Source: an uncultured Anaerolineae bacterium (GTDB lineage: Bacteria > Chloroflexota > Anaerolineae > Aggregatilineales > Phototrophicaceae). Taken from it: 64,000 bases of DNA. Below, piece after piece: positions 26,182-35,370 of the stretch. The stretch spans positions 1-64,000 of the forward strand of contig CAKQCB010000008.1 of the NCBI GenBank assembly GCA_934216615.1. Direction: 5' to 3'. Under the pieces are notes generated by a model. That model did not search any database. It saw only the letters and a list, made by a program, of their open reading frames with translations, and was not told where the DNA came from. Made by a program: the position numbers and the translations under genes. Positions within the stretch are counted from its first letter, which is position 1. Every line of letters starts with the position of its first letter.

Positions 26182-26248
26182 ATTCTCTCATCTCCCTCAT
26201 CCCTCTGTGCCATGCTCCCAGCGCTTTATACGAAGAAATGGAGCAATC

Positions 26249-27964
26249 ATGCATTTGATTCAGTTACACCAAATTGCGGTAAATCATGCGGGCAAAACGA
26301 TCTTTCGCGATCTTTCATGGGCGATTGGCGACCGTGACCGCGTGGGGTTGGTTGGGCCAAATGGCGCGGGCAAGTCCAGTTTGATGAACGCCATCGCGGG
26401 CATTCTGGAGCTAGAAAAAGGGCACATCAGCCGAATGAGTGGTATCAGTGTCGGCTATCTGCCTCAAAATATCGACCTGCCCGAAGGTACATTATGGGAT
26501 GCAGTCGCGATGCCTTCGCCCAACTTACAGGCGGCCTTAGAAGCGGTAGAGGCGACAGAAGCGCACTTGAGCGACCCTGAAGTCTACAACGACGCGGATG
26601 CTTTAGAAGCCGCGTTGGATGCCCAGCAAGCCGCGCTGATGATTTATGAAAAGTTGGAGCCGGAACGTCAGCGCAGTTTACTGCGTGAAATTTTAACGCG
26701 CTTGGGGTTCACCCCCGAAGATGACACGTTATCAACCGCCTCGTTAAGTGGGGGCGAAAAGAAGTTGGCCTATTTAGCTCGTTTGGCCGCGTGGTCGCCG
26801 GATATTCTTCTGCTGGATGAGCCGGATAATCATCTTGATTTAGCTTCCAAACGCTTTCTGAGCAAATTCATCAACGCCTATCGTGGCGCGGTGGTGATGA
26901 TCTCGCATGACCGCTATCTGCTCGATGAAGTGGTGACCCAAATTGCCGAATTGGATGAGGGGCGTTTGAACGTCTATCAAGGCACGTATTCATCCTATGC
27001 GCTGGAACGTGAAGCGCGTCGTCTGCGTCAACAACAGGCCTATGCTGTACAACAGCGAGAGATTGCGCGGGTTGAGGCGATGATCCATGAGTTTCAACTC
27101 AAAGCGCGGGCGGACTTGAACGAACGGTTTGCGCGACAAGCCGCCAGTCGTCGCAAAATGCTGGCGCGGATGGTGACCGATGGTGAGATGGTCGAACGGG
27201 TGAATGACCGTAAATATATGGAGATGCAGCTTTCGGCGGAACGGGGCAGTACTAAAGCGATTGAACTGAAACAGGTGAGCCTTCAATTTGGCGATGTCAC
27301 GCTCTTTCATGAGATCAATTTGCTGATCCAGTTTGGCGAACGGGTGGGCTTGATCGGCGCGAACGGCGTAGGCAAGTCGGTGATCTTCCGCTTGATCCAA
27401 TCCGAATTAGAGCCGACGAGCGGAATGGTCAAAGTCGGGCCGAGTATTCGCATTGGTTATTACGCGCAAGAACATGAGACCTTGAACGCCTTCGCCAACC
27501 GCACGCCGATTGATCTGGTTCGCGATGTCCAGCCGATGCCCGAAGCGACCGCCGTGAATAAACTGCTCAAGTTTGCCTTCACCTATGAGCAAACCCGCCA
27601 GCCGATCAAGACTTTCAGCGGTGGCGAACGAAGCCGTTTGCAACTGCTGGCATTGATGCTTCAACAACCCAACCTTTTATTGCTGGATGAGCCGACAAAT
27701 AATCTTGATATTGGTTCGGCTGAAGTTTTAGAAAACGCCTTAGACGAATTTAACGGCGCGATTCTGACGATTTCCCATGACCGTTATTTTCTGGATCGGG
27801 TAGTAGACCGTATTGTAGAACTGGAAAACAAGATGCTCACCGAATATGTCGGGAATTATGCGGACTATGAGGAACAGAAACAGCGGTTGAAAGAAGCGGC
27901 TTTGAGAAAAGCCGAAGAAGATGCCCGCCGAAAAGTGAAAACTCACCCTAAAAAACGCGCCTAA
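26249..27964 (+). CDS. ABC-F family ATPase (ribosome-associated)
   Basis: A 571-residue protein with two ABC ATPase domains and no membrane segment, which defines the ABC-F group acting on the ribosome. Domain 1: GPNGAGKSS (about 36-44), LSGGEKK, LLLDEPDNHLD. Domain 2: GANGVGKSV, FSGGERSR, LLLDEPTNNLD. The linker (about 245-310) is Arg-rich and helical. A start at ATG 26249 has GGAG 7 bases upstream; the longer frame from 26207 adds 14 non-conserved residues. Housekeeping ABC-F or antibiotic-protection role cannot be separated without comparing the linker. An attenuator-like leader lies upstream. Confidence 0.9.
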   Translation: MHLIQLHQIAVNHAGKTIFRDLSWAIGDRDRVGLVGPNGAGKSSLMNAIAGILELEKGHISRMSGISVGYLPQNIDLPEGTLWDAVAMPSPNLQAALEAVEATEAHLSDPEVYNDADALEAALDAQQAALMIYEKLEPERQRSLLREILTRLGFTPEDDTLSTASLSGGEKKLAYLARLAAWSPDILLLDEPDNHLDLASKRFLSKFINAYRGAVVMISHDRYLLDEVVTQIAELDEGRLNVYQGTYSSYALEREARRLRQQQAYAVQQREIARVEAMIHEFQLKARADLNERFARQAASRRKMLARMVTDGEMVERVNDRKYMEMQLSAERGSTKAIELKQVSLQFGDVTLFHEINLLIQFGERVGLIGANGVGKSVIFRLIQSELEPTSGMVKVGPSIRIGYYAQEHETLNAFANRTPIDLVRDVQPMPEATAVNKLLKFAFTYEQTRQPIKTFSGGERSRLQLLALMLQQPNLLLLDEPTNNLDIGSAEVLENALDEFNGAILTISHDRYFLDRVVDRIVELENKMLTEYVGNYADYEEQKQRLKEAALRKAEEDARRKVKTHPKKRA

Positions 27965-27979
27965 TGCGCTTCATAGAAT

Positions 27980-28014
27980 GTTGTGCGGTGATAAACTTCT
28001 ACCGCACAACGTTT
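27980..28014 (+). terminator. Hairpin after ABC-F gene
   Basis: Perfect 10-bp stem (27980-27989 with 28001-28010), 11-base loop, followed by only three T bases after a G. It is a probable but weak terminator. Confidence 0.6.
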
Positions 28015-28177
28015 GTCGCCGTCATGAAAAGAAAAATCTTAACTTGTAGAAACATTGATTAAGTCTAAACTTATACTATAACTTAGTTGATTCTGTATCC
28101 TAAACATCCATTGATTGGTTTTACATAAAGCCTACAAATTATTCTAAGAATTCGAGATTTTAGCTTTGACGACAACC

Positions 28178-30568
28178 ATGAGCGCACCTTACTCTGTATT
28201 TATTCTCACACCACAAGATAGTCTTGCCACTCTTGTGCGCTCTGGACTTACGGATTCTGTCTCGATTCATCAAACCACCTTACAGACGATTTTTAACGAC
28301 CTCAACACGCTACCGCTCCCTGACGTCATCTTAATAGACACCACGCAGTACGACGTTGAGGAATTAACCGCGCTGTGTAAACAGTTACAATCAATCGACG
28401 CCCCGCCCTTGTTCGCCTTGACCGATGCCTCAACAGATTTTCCAGAAGATTTCTTGAACGTGGGCATCTACGATTATTTATCGATGCCGTTTAACTCGAA
28501 AGTTTTACAGCATCGCTTAAACTTGATTTTGAAAACCAAGCGAGATAAAGAACAAATCCTCAGCCAGTGGGTGCAGATTTTTGAGAAAAACCAAGCGATC
28601 AAACTCATCATTCGTGTGCGCGACGCGGTCATTGTCGATGCGAATACGTCGGCGAGTCGGTTTTACGGGTATCTGCCTTCACAACTGATCGGCATGAAAA
28701 TTAGCGAACTCGAAACGCGCAACTCTGAACAGCGGTTGACGTCGAGTGATATCCCGTCCTCGTTGATGATCTTTAAACACCGTACCGCGTCTGGCGACGA
28801 GCGGGATGTCAAAATTTTCTCGAGCAGTCTCTTATATGGTAACGAAAAGTGCTTACTGCTCATCGTGTTCGATCTGACCCGTCAGCGGGTGGCGGAAGCG
28901 GGTGAGTATCATCAACGCGCCATCGTCACCGGTTTGCGCCAAGCCAGTAACGCCATCTTAAGCACCTTTGACTTACAGCGGATTCTCAAAATTATTTTGA
29001 ATTATGCGCGTGAAGTGGTGAGTTCTGAAGAAGCGATGATCTTATTTCTACAGAACGATCAGGTCACGTTGGCGAGTAGTATTCACAGCGCGAACCTCAA
29101 AGATCATGTTCCGCCTTTTAAGAATACGTTTCCGCTGAATAAGCTCAAGCATCTTCAGCATGTATCGCAAACAGGCCTGCCTGAACTCATCGCCAACACC
29201 TATGAAAACCCTGATTGGTTACACATCAAAGGGCGTGAATGGGTTCGTTCGTCGGCGATTGTGCCGATTCATGTTGAACAACATATCATCGGCTTTCTGA
29301 CCATCGACAGCAGTCATACCAACCACTTTCAAGCGATTGACCTTGACCGCTTGATGGCCTTCGCTGAACAGGCGGGGATCGCCATCCGCAATGCGCAGTT
29401 ATACGAACGGATTCAAAAACACTCGGTAGAATTAGAACGCCGTGTCGCCGAACGTACCGCGCAGTTCACGCATGAACACGAACAATTACGCGCCACCCTC
29501 AACGCCATGACGGAAGGGGTCGCCTACCTTGAATTAGATTCGGTCAAGCTACCGCGCGCGTTATACATCAACCCTGCCTTACAAGCCTTGACGGGTTACA
29601 CCCCACTCGAATGGCTGGAAGGGGAAGTTCAACTGCTACGGGCGAATAACACCACGTTTGAAGAATACCGAGGCATCGTTGAACACGCGATCCAATCGCT
29701 GAGGACGTACAGCTACTGGCAAATGGAAGTGCGCATCATGCGCAAAGACGGGTCTACGTTCGACTCGATCATCACAATGACGCCCGTTCATACGTTCCTT
29801 GGTGAAATGTCCGGCGCGGTGATGGTCATGCGCGACGTCAGCCAAGAGAAGGCGTTACAGGTACAGAAATCGCAGTTTGTCGCCAACGCATCCCATGAAT
29901 TACGCACCCCCATCGCCAACTTAAAAACGCGCTTGTATCTGCTTCGTAAACAACCCCAACAAGCCGACGTTCACCTTGCCATTATCAATGAAGTGGTTGA
30001 GCGTTTGCAGAAGTTGGTAGAAGACTTGTTGGATTCTTCGCGCTTTGAGCGCGGGACGATCCAAGTTTCACCGGAACGCTTGATCTTACAGGATGTCGTT
30101 CAGCGTACGGTGCTCATTCAACAACCAGAAGCGGAAGCGAAGAACATCCAGCTTTTGATGGCCCTAGATGATGAACCTATCCCGATTTATGCCGACCCTG
30201 AACGCTTGATTCAGGTCATCACCAATCTTGTGATCAATGCCATCAATTACACGCCTGAACATGGGCAGGTGACGGTGCGCGCGTTCAGTACCGATGATCT
30301 TGAAACAGGTTTCCAAAATGCGAAAGTAGAGATAGAAGATACAGGCATGGGGATTTCCCCAGAACAATTGCAATATGTGTTTCAACCCTTCTACCGAGCC
30401 GCGAGTCACATCAAAGGTACAGGCTTGGGGTTGAGCATTGCGCGTGAAATCGTTGAGTTACACGGCGGGGGAATTGAAGCGACCAGTATCAAAGGTCAAG
30501 GCAGTCGCTTTAGTTTCTGGTTGCCCTTAGTTCGTGAAATAAGCCCACTCGCGGGAGCGAATAATTGA
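28178..30568 (+). CDS. Cytosolic sensor histidine kinase: pseudo-receiver, PAS, GAF, PAS, HisKA, HATPase
   Basis: A 796-residue kinase (four fewer residues than the TTG reading at 28166), numbered here from that longer form. Residues 10-120 resemble a receiver with the acceptor-position Asp58 but no acidic pair at the start and Met in place of the conserved Lys (SMPF), so it is degenerate. PAS about 140-240, GAF about 250-410, a coiled coil about 410-440, a second PAS about 440-560, then the H-box ASHELRTPIAN (His577), N-box NLVINAINYTP, DTGMGI and GTGLGLS. No membrane helix. It overlaps the next gene by 4 bases. Signal unknown. Confidence 0.88.
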   Translation: MSAPYSVFILTPQDSLATLVRSGLTDSVSIHQTTLQTIFNDLNTLPLPDVILIDTTQYDVEELTALCKQLQSIDAPPLFALTDASTDFPEDFLNVGIYDYLSMPFNSKVLQHRLNLILKTKRDKEQILSQWVQIFEKNQAIKLIIRVRDAVIVDANTSASRFYGYLPSQLIGMKISELETRNSEQRLTSSDIPSSLMIFKHRTASGDERDVKIFSSSLLYGNEKCLLLIVFDLTRQRVAEAGEYHQRAIVTGLRQASNAILSTFDLQRILKIILNYAREVVSSEEAMILFLQNDQVTLASSIHSANLKDHVPPFKNTFPLNKLKHLQHVSQTGLPELIANTYENPDWLHIKGREWVRSSAIVPIHVEQHIIGFLTIDSSHTNHFQAIDLDRLMAFAEQAGIAIRNAQLYERIQKHSVELERRVAERTAQFTHEHEQLRATLNAMTEGVAYLELDSVKLPRALYINPALQALTGYTPLEWLEGEVQLLRANNTTFEEYRGIVEHAIQSLRTYSYWQMEVRIMRKDGSTFDSIITMTPVHTFLGEMSGAVMVMRDVSQEKALQVQKSQFVANASHELRTPIANLKTRLYLLRKQPQQADVHLAIINEVVERLQKLVEDLLDSSRFERGTIQVSPERLILQDVVQRTVLIQQPEAEAKNIQLLMALDDEPIPIYADPERLIQVITNLVINAINYTPEHGQVTVRAFSTDDLETGFQNAKVEIEDTGMGISPEQLQYVFQPFYRAASHIKGTGLGLSIAREIVELHGGGIEATSIKGQGSRFSFWLPLVREISPLAGANN

Positions 30569-31398
30569 ATCTTTTGATGCTAGAAAAAATTCAACAGTTG
30601 TTGCAGTTTGGTGAAGTTGAACAATCTTTAAAATGGCTTGAAGTCGCCCTCAAAGAAGACCCGAATGATTCTGAGGCGCTGTATCTACGCTGGTCGATCC
30701 AACTCCGTATTCTGCCGAGTACAGAGGAAAATGCCACATTATTAGAAGCGTCATTATCGCAGATCAAACAAGCTGCGCCCCAAGATTATTTGATCTTAGC
30801 GCGTCGCTTTCCGCGCTTAGCGTCCACCGCGTTGGCGTATGCAACATCCATTGCCCCACATGACCCAGACGTGATCCAGCAAATGGTGCAACAAGCGTTG
30901 GCGATGAAACAGTTTGACCAAGCGCGCTTAGCCTTGGAACACTTCCCATCTTCTTTAGAATACTGGGAAATTCGCCTGCAAGTTGCCCTTGCCCAAAACG
31001 ACCCGCAAGAAATTATCGAATGTGCGACCAACGCCTTGTTATGGTTGGATGGGCGTAATTACGATAAGTTTTTTGACCGCCCGGCGCGTTCCATCTTTTT
31101 ATTGCAACGGTGCATGACGCGCATCGCCATCGTGGAAGATTTACACTTGGCTCTGCGCGACCTCGAAAAGGCGGACTTGTGTAACACGGGTGACCCTGTG
31201 ATTCCGATGTTATTCGCGACCTTAGAACTCATCCAAGAAGATTCAGCCGACATGCGCGAAAACCTGTTGGAAACGTTCTCGACCGTTCCGCAGGCATTGG
31301 CCGATGAATGGGTTGAGTTTTTACAAGAAGTTCAGCACGATCACATTCGTGAATTTTTAAAGGCTGAAGGCGCATCGCTACTCGAGCATAAAACCTAA
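30565..31398 (+). CDS. TPR-like helical repeat protein
   Basis: A 277-residue all-helical protein with TPR-like units: FGEVEQSLKWLEVALKEDPN (about 15-34), QFDQARLALEHFP (about 115-127) and ALAQNDPQEIIECATNALLW (about 138-157). TTG start at 30565 is supported by GGGAG with 7-base spacing and overlaps the kinase stop, indicating coupling. It probably forms a protein-binding scaffold for the kinase. Its stop overlaps the stop of the convergent deformylase gene by 4 bases. No signal peptide. Confidence 0.75.
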   Translation: MNLLMLEKIQQLLQFGEVEQSLKWLEVALKEDPNDSEALYLRWSIQLRILPSTEENATLLEASLSQIKQAAPQDYLILARRFPRLASTALAYATSIAPHDPDVIQQMVQQALAMKQFDQARLALEHFPSSLEYWEIRLQVALAQNDPQEIIECATNALLWLDGRNYDKFFDRPARSIFLLQRCMTRIAIVEDLHLALRDLEKADLCNTGDPVIPMLFATLELIQEDSADMRENLLETFSTVPQALADEWVEFLQEVQHDHIREFLKAEGASLLEHKT

Positions 31399-31934
31399 AA
31401 GGCGCTTTTCAGCTCAACCATATAGTCGTTGCCTTGCTCATCTTTGCGCACGTGAAATAGTTTGCTTTCGGCCGATAAACGGTCTAAAAACAGGATGCCG
31501 TTTAAGTGATCCACCTCATGGTGAACGACGGCGGCATCAATTCCTTCTACGCGCATGGTGAAGGGTTTCCACTGCTCATCGCGCGCGCGGAAAACCAACC
31601 AACTGGGGCGAAGCGCATCCCATGTGACCAGACCGGGCATACTCAAACAACCGTCAAAACTTTTGATGTCGGGGCCGACTTCCAATATTTCGGGGTTGAT
31701 GAGCGTGATCGGCGGTTGTACATCCTGTTCATCTTGCCCGAAACACACCAGCGCTACCTGTTTGAACACACCGATTTGGGGCGCGGCTAAACCCGCCCCG
31801 GGTTGGGTTGCCAATGTGTCTTTCAAGTCTGTGATGAGCTGGCGTGTTTTATCATCCAAACGCTTGACGGCGCTCGACTTCTGCCGTAAACGTTCCGCTT
31901 GTGCAGGGTATTGAAGGACTTTGCGAACCGTCAT
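31395..31934 (-). CDS. def: Peptide deformylase
   Basis: A 179-residue metalloenzyme that removes the formyl group from nascent N-termini. All three motifs are visible: PGAGLAAPQIG (about 45-55), DGCLSMPG with the metal ligand Cys96, and HHEVDHLNG with His139, Glu140 and His143. The second motif has Asp94 where most deformylases have Glu (EGCLS). It lies 3 bases after the response-regulator gene, in the same operon. Its presence away from fmt and rnc is unusual but not rare. Confidence 0.93.
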   Translation of the reverse strand: MTVRKVLQYPAQAERLRQKSSAVKRLDDKTRQLITDLKDTLATQPGAGLAAPQIGVFKQVALVCFGQDEQDVQPPITLINPEILEVGPDIKSFDGCLSMPGLVTWDALRPSWLVFRARDEQWKPFTMRVEGIDAAVVHHEVDHLNGILFLDRLSAESKLFHVRKDEQGNDYMVELKSAF

Positions 31935-31937
31935 GAA

Positions 31938-32360
31938 TTAATAGGTTTCCCAAACAGGTTCTTTATTCAGAATACGGTTGAGTTGACGAGGAAAGCGGGT
32001 ACGGCTGATCGGTTTCCCAATATACCCATCAAAGCCTGCTGCCTTGCATCGAGGGATTTCAAGGTCAGCATCTTGCGCGGTGACGGCAATCACCAGCGTA
32101 TTTTTTAATAACTCGTCGGCACGAATTTGTTTCAGAATCGCATATCCCGTTGTTTTGGGTAAATTCAGATCCAAAAAAATAACGTCCGGTAACGGCTTCA
32201 TCGAACGTGCCAGCTCGACCACGCCATCCCCTGTTGTATTGATCGAGGATTTCATGCCAAGATAACGCATGATCACCCCAATGATCGCCATGCCTCCCGC
32301 ATCATCTTCTACGGCAAGAGCGCTCACTTTTGAAAAATCAAGATTACGAACCATCTGCAT
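31938..32360 (-). CDS. Single-domain response regulator (CheY-like)
   Basis: A 140-residue receiver. It has the acidic pair VEDD (18-20), the phosphoacceptor Asp64 (FLDLNLPKTTGY), Thr in AVTAQD and Lys in IGKPIS. There is no output domain, so it signals by protein contact. It is cotranscribed with the deformylase gene and faces the histidine-kinase/TPR pair from the opposite strand. Its partner kinase is not identified; the kinase at 28178 is a nearby candidate. Confidence 0.88.
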   Translation of the reverse strand: MQMVRNLDFSKVSALAVEDDAGGMAIIGVIMRYLGMKSSINTTGDGVVELARSMKPLPDVIFLDLNLPKTTGYAILKQIRADELLKNTLVIAVTAQDADLEIPRCKAAGFDGYIGKPISRTRFPRQLNRILNKEPVWETY

Positions 32361-32617
32361 AGTGTTAACGACCCAAAAACCAAGAAAGTGAAATCAGACT
32401 GTCCGAAGGTAAAAAGTGGACTGTGTCTCATTTCTTTACAAATTGTGATCACATTATAAACAACGGTGTCAGGTAAAACCAATAATGGTGACACAACCCT
32501 TCATAAGACACCTACGCGCTGAGTGTGTCATAAGTGGGAAGTCCACGCGGATATGCACGTTTCCTCTATGCAAATGCTACAATGCGCTGCATACAGATTG
32601 AGGACATAGGACATAGC

Positions 32618-33373
32618 ATGGTACAAAAACAACCTTTCACCGCGCCTTTTTCGGTGGATTTAAGCGGGCATGCGGCCATTGTCACCGGTGCGGGGACAGG
32701 TGTTGCCCGCGCAACGGCATTGGCTTTGGGGCGGGCGGGCTGTAAAGTGCAAGTCAACGATATTAACCCGCTCAATGCCGACAGTGTCGCAGAAGAAATT
32801 ATCGCTGCAGGCGGGCAAGCACAGGCGTGGCAGGCGGATATCGCCAATCGTTTTCAGGTGAGCGCACTCATCGAAAGTGCGCGCGATGCGTTTGGCCGTG
32901 TGGACATTCTGGTGAACGGGGCGAGCGTGCTCAAAACCGAAACTTTCGCCAAACTGGATGAGTGGGATTGGCGACGGGTGATGGATGTCAACGTGAACGG
33001 CGCATTTTTTGCAACGCAGTTGTTCGGCCGCGTGCTGGCCGATGAAGGTGGCGGCGTGATCGTCAATATCGCGACAACCCCTTCCCCGATCAAAGATGCC
33101 GTGAGTTATGTTGCCAGTAAAGCGGCACTGGTCGGGCTGACCAAACAAAGCGCGGTTGATCTTGCGCCGTTTGGTGTTCGCGTCAATGCTGTATGCGTCG
33201 CTAACATCCCCGAAGAAAATGAGGCGGATGCGTCCGCTGTGCCCAACAACGCCTTACAACGTCATGGTACATTACAAGATGCTTCGGACGTGATTTTGTT
33301 TCTCTGTTCGGACGCGTCACGGTTCATCACCGGACAGGCCATCCATGTCGATGGGGGTGAGGCATTCGCATAA
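32618..33373 (+). CDS. Short-chain dehydrogenase/reductase
   Basis: A 251-residue NAD(P)-dependent oxidoreductase. Cofactor motif TGAGTGVARATA (about 26-37), NG at VNGAS (about 104-108), and the active-site Tyr-x3-Lys YVASKAA (about 166-172). The C-terminal LCSDASRFITGQAIHVDGGEA is the usual SDR ending. The frame is open to 32534, but the extra residues are not family-like, and AGG at 32608-32610 fits an ATG at 32618. Substrate is unknown. No operon partner upstream. Confidence 0.88.
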   Translation: MVQKQPFTAPFSVDLSGHAAIVTGAGTGVARATALALGRAGCKVQVNDINPLNADSVAEEIIAAGGQAQAWQADIANRFQVSALIESARDAFGRVDILVNGASVLKTETFAKLDEWDWRRVMDVNVNGAFFATQLFGRVLADEGGGVIVNIATTPSPIKDAVSYVASKAALVGLTKQSAVDLAPFGVRVNAVCVANIPEENEADASAVPNNALQRHGTLQDASDVILFLCSDASRFITGQAIHVDGGEAFA

Positions 33374-33399
33374 AAAAAGGCAATAAATCAAAAACACTC

Positions 33400-33405
33400 T
33401 ATAAT
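33400..33405 (+). promoter_or_regulatory. Candidate -10 for the DsbA-like gene
   Basis: A perfect TATAAT hexamer 27 bases after the SDR stop and about 37 bases before the DsbA-like ATG. No good -35 lies at 16-18 bases upstream, so the evidence is limited to the -10. Confidence 0.4.
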
Positions 33406-33441
33406 GCAGATGATCGTTATATCAATTGAAGGAAAGTTTGT

Positions 33442-34257
33442 ATGCTTAAAATGCGTTTTGCGTTTGTCACATTGTTGATGTTGGTCGTTGCGCTTCCCGT
33501 AGGGGCACAACGGAACCCAACCGCAACCCCTGAACCTGTAGCCAATGCTGAGGTTGAAGTTACTCCAGAAGCAACTTCTGAAGTTGATCCCACTGTCATC
33601 ACGGAAGGGTTAAGCACGCTGTTTGAAGAATATACCGATTGGAGCGCCAGCGAAATTGAAGAGCGACTTGCGTATATTCAGGCGTTGAAAGACACCCCAT
33701 GGTATGTCACTGAAGATGGTTCGTACGTGCTCGGCTCTGAAGATGCACCAATCACCCTCATTGAATTTGTAGACTGGGCTTGCCCTCACTGCCAAGCGTA
33801 TCAAGAAACGATTGACAGCGTGATCGAAGATTACGTATTTGAAGATATGGCCGCCTTAGAACTGCGCATTTTCCCCACTGCGGGCGGTCAAAATACGGTC
33901 TTGGCGGGCGAATTGGCCGCTTGTACGGATGAAGTAGTCCCCGGCGCGTACTGGGAAATTTATATCCTCTTCTTCGATGTCGCGGGCGCTTACAATTATT
34001 TGACCCAAAACTTCGTCTTAGATTTTGTGGATGTCTATGGCTTAGATATTGATGCCACTGAAGAATGCCTCGGCGATTATGAACGTATGGTTGCCAGCAG
34101 CGCCTTGGCAAATGAAATCGGCATTACCGGAACACCGGGCATCGCCGTCCGTTACCCGGGTGAAGACCCCGCGTTCATCAACTACAACGACCGCGTTTTT
34201 AACAGTGGTGGCCCCACGTTAGAAGTTCTGTCCGCTGTGATTGAGGCCGCGCAATAA
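33442..34257 (+). CDS. Secreted DsbA/thioredoxin-like disulfide protein
   Basis: A 271-residue exported protein with a signal peptide (about 1-23, ending GAQ) and a Pro/Glu/Thr-rich linker (about 25-55). The thioredoxin-like domain contains FVDWACPHCQAY with the redox pair Cys114/Cys117. The cis-proline loop is GITGTPGIAV. This is the thioredoxin_4/DsbG-like branch that forms or reshuffles disulfides outside the membrane. An extra cysteine pair lies further in the domain (ACTDEV, ECLGDY). Start has AAGGAAAG upstream. Ends at a strong terminator. Confidence 0.88.
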   Translation: MLKMRFAFVTLLMLVVALPVGAQRNPTATPEPVANAEVEVTPEATSEVDPTVITEGLSTLFEEYTDWSASEIEERLAYIQALKDTPWYVTEDGSYVLGSEDAPITLIEFVDWACPHCQAYQETIDSVIEDYVFEDMAALELRIFPTAGGQNTVLAGELAACTDEVVPGAYWEIYILFFDVAGAYNYLTQNFVLDFVDVYGLDIDATEECLGDYERMVASSALANEIGITGTPGIAVRYPGEDPAFINYNDRVFNSGGPTLEVLSAVIEAAQ

Positions 34258-34285
34258 CACGGATGGTAAACATCCCGTAATTTAA

Positions 34286-34316
34286 AAAAGGGCTGTTCCA
34301 TGTGAACAGCCCTTTT
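34286..34316. terminator. Bidirectional intrinsic terminator
   Basis: A perfect 13-bp stem (34286-34298 with 34304-34316) with a 5-base loop, A4 on the left and T4 on the right. It lies between the converging DsbA-like and LysM lipoprotein genes. Confidence 0.93.
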
Positions 34317-34336
34317 GTTTTAAAACGAGACCTTGT

Positions 34337-35362
34337 TCAACGAGCTTCGATATAGAGCGAGACGCGCGGCTCGTCTAGGACCGTGGGAATCACCTCCACT
34401 TGAATCGGCAACCGCGCTTCATTTTCGATGACCTCGTTATAAATCATCACACGGTAGCCGGTGACGCTACCCGATGCAGATTCCAACGTGACCACAACCC
34501 GATCTAACGTGACGGGGTTCCCCGTGTTGTTGTATAACACCGCGTCAATCACATAGCGCTGGTTATCAAAACTGCCGACGGGGTTTTCTACGGTCAGCAT
34601 GCGGAATCTTTCCGAGAAATTCGGCGCTAAATCCGCACTGAGCAAGGTGGCGTTGGGAATCACATTTTCCCCTAAAGCAGAGATTTCATCTGAGGTAAAG
34701 AGGACACGGTAGGGGGCAAAACTACTCGGCGGGATGACCGCTTGCTCAATGACCGCGATATGTTCATAGACGAGCGAATCTTCTGATGAAAGCTGTACCG
34801 CGATGCTGATGCGCTCGACAGCTTGTTCTAGCGGGTTATCAACCCGTCCCATACACAGCATGGCGTTGGTCGGCAGGATGAAACAGGATGGAAGTTGCAC
34901 AATCAGCGCTTGCGGAACGGGCGTTGTCCCACTGCTAGGGTCAGACTCGGTGCTGGTGACGACTTGCGGTGTCGGCTGTGGAACAATAATCTGCTGGCCG
35001 ACGTGTAACAGGGAAAGATCAGCTTCGGCGTTGGCTTGACGCAACGCATCCAAGCCGACATCAAAACGAATGGCGATGTCAAGCAGTGTATCCCCCGCTT
35101 GAACAGCGTATAGAACGGGGGTTGCCAACGCGACAGGCTCCGGCGTGGGCGCCTCCGATGTTGGGGTTGATGTGGGGATGACTGCGGTTGCAGACGGGAT
35201 CATGCTCACAGATGGCGGGCCTATTCGTCCAACCGTCAATGTGACACGGGGATAGGGCGTAAGTGTAGGCGTGACAGGATATTCGTTAATTAACGTACAT
35301 CCCACAATCCATACAGATACGAATACCGTAATGAGTAGCGGTCGCCACCCCCAGAAGCCCAT
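34337..35362 (-). CDS. LysM lipoprotein
   Basis: A 341-residue lipoprotein from the ATG at 35362 (a TTG at 35380 adds six residues). The lipobox is IVGC, then a Pro/Thr-rich region with a VxLTVG segment, one LysM domain (YAVQAGDTLLDIAIRF to LHVGQQIIVP) and a C-terminal domain of about 200 residues with repeated beta strands, not recognised. It binds the outside of the membrane and, by LysM, probably a glycan polymer. Three GGGATA copies lie around its start (see separate entry). Function unknown. Confidence 0.78.
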   Translation of the reverse strand: MGFWGWRPLLITVFVSVWIVGCTLINEYPVTPTLTPYPRVTLTVGRIGPPSVSMIPSATAVIPTSTPTSEAPTPEPVALATPVLYAVQAGDTLLDIAIRFDVGLDALRQANAEADLSLLHVGQQIIVPQPTPQVVTSTESDPSSGTTPVPQALIVQLPSCFILPTNAMLCMGRVDNPLEQAVERISIAVQLSSEDSLVYEHIAVIEQAVIPPSSFAPYRVLFTSDEISALGENVIPNATLLSADLAPNFSERFRMLTVENPVGSFDNQRYVIDAVLYNNTGNPVTLDRVVVTLESASGSVTGYRVMIYNEVIENEARLPIQVEVIPTVLDEPRVSLYIEAR

Positions 35363-35370
35363 CCTTAAAA

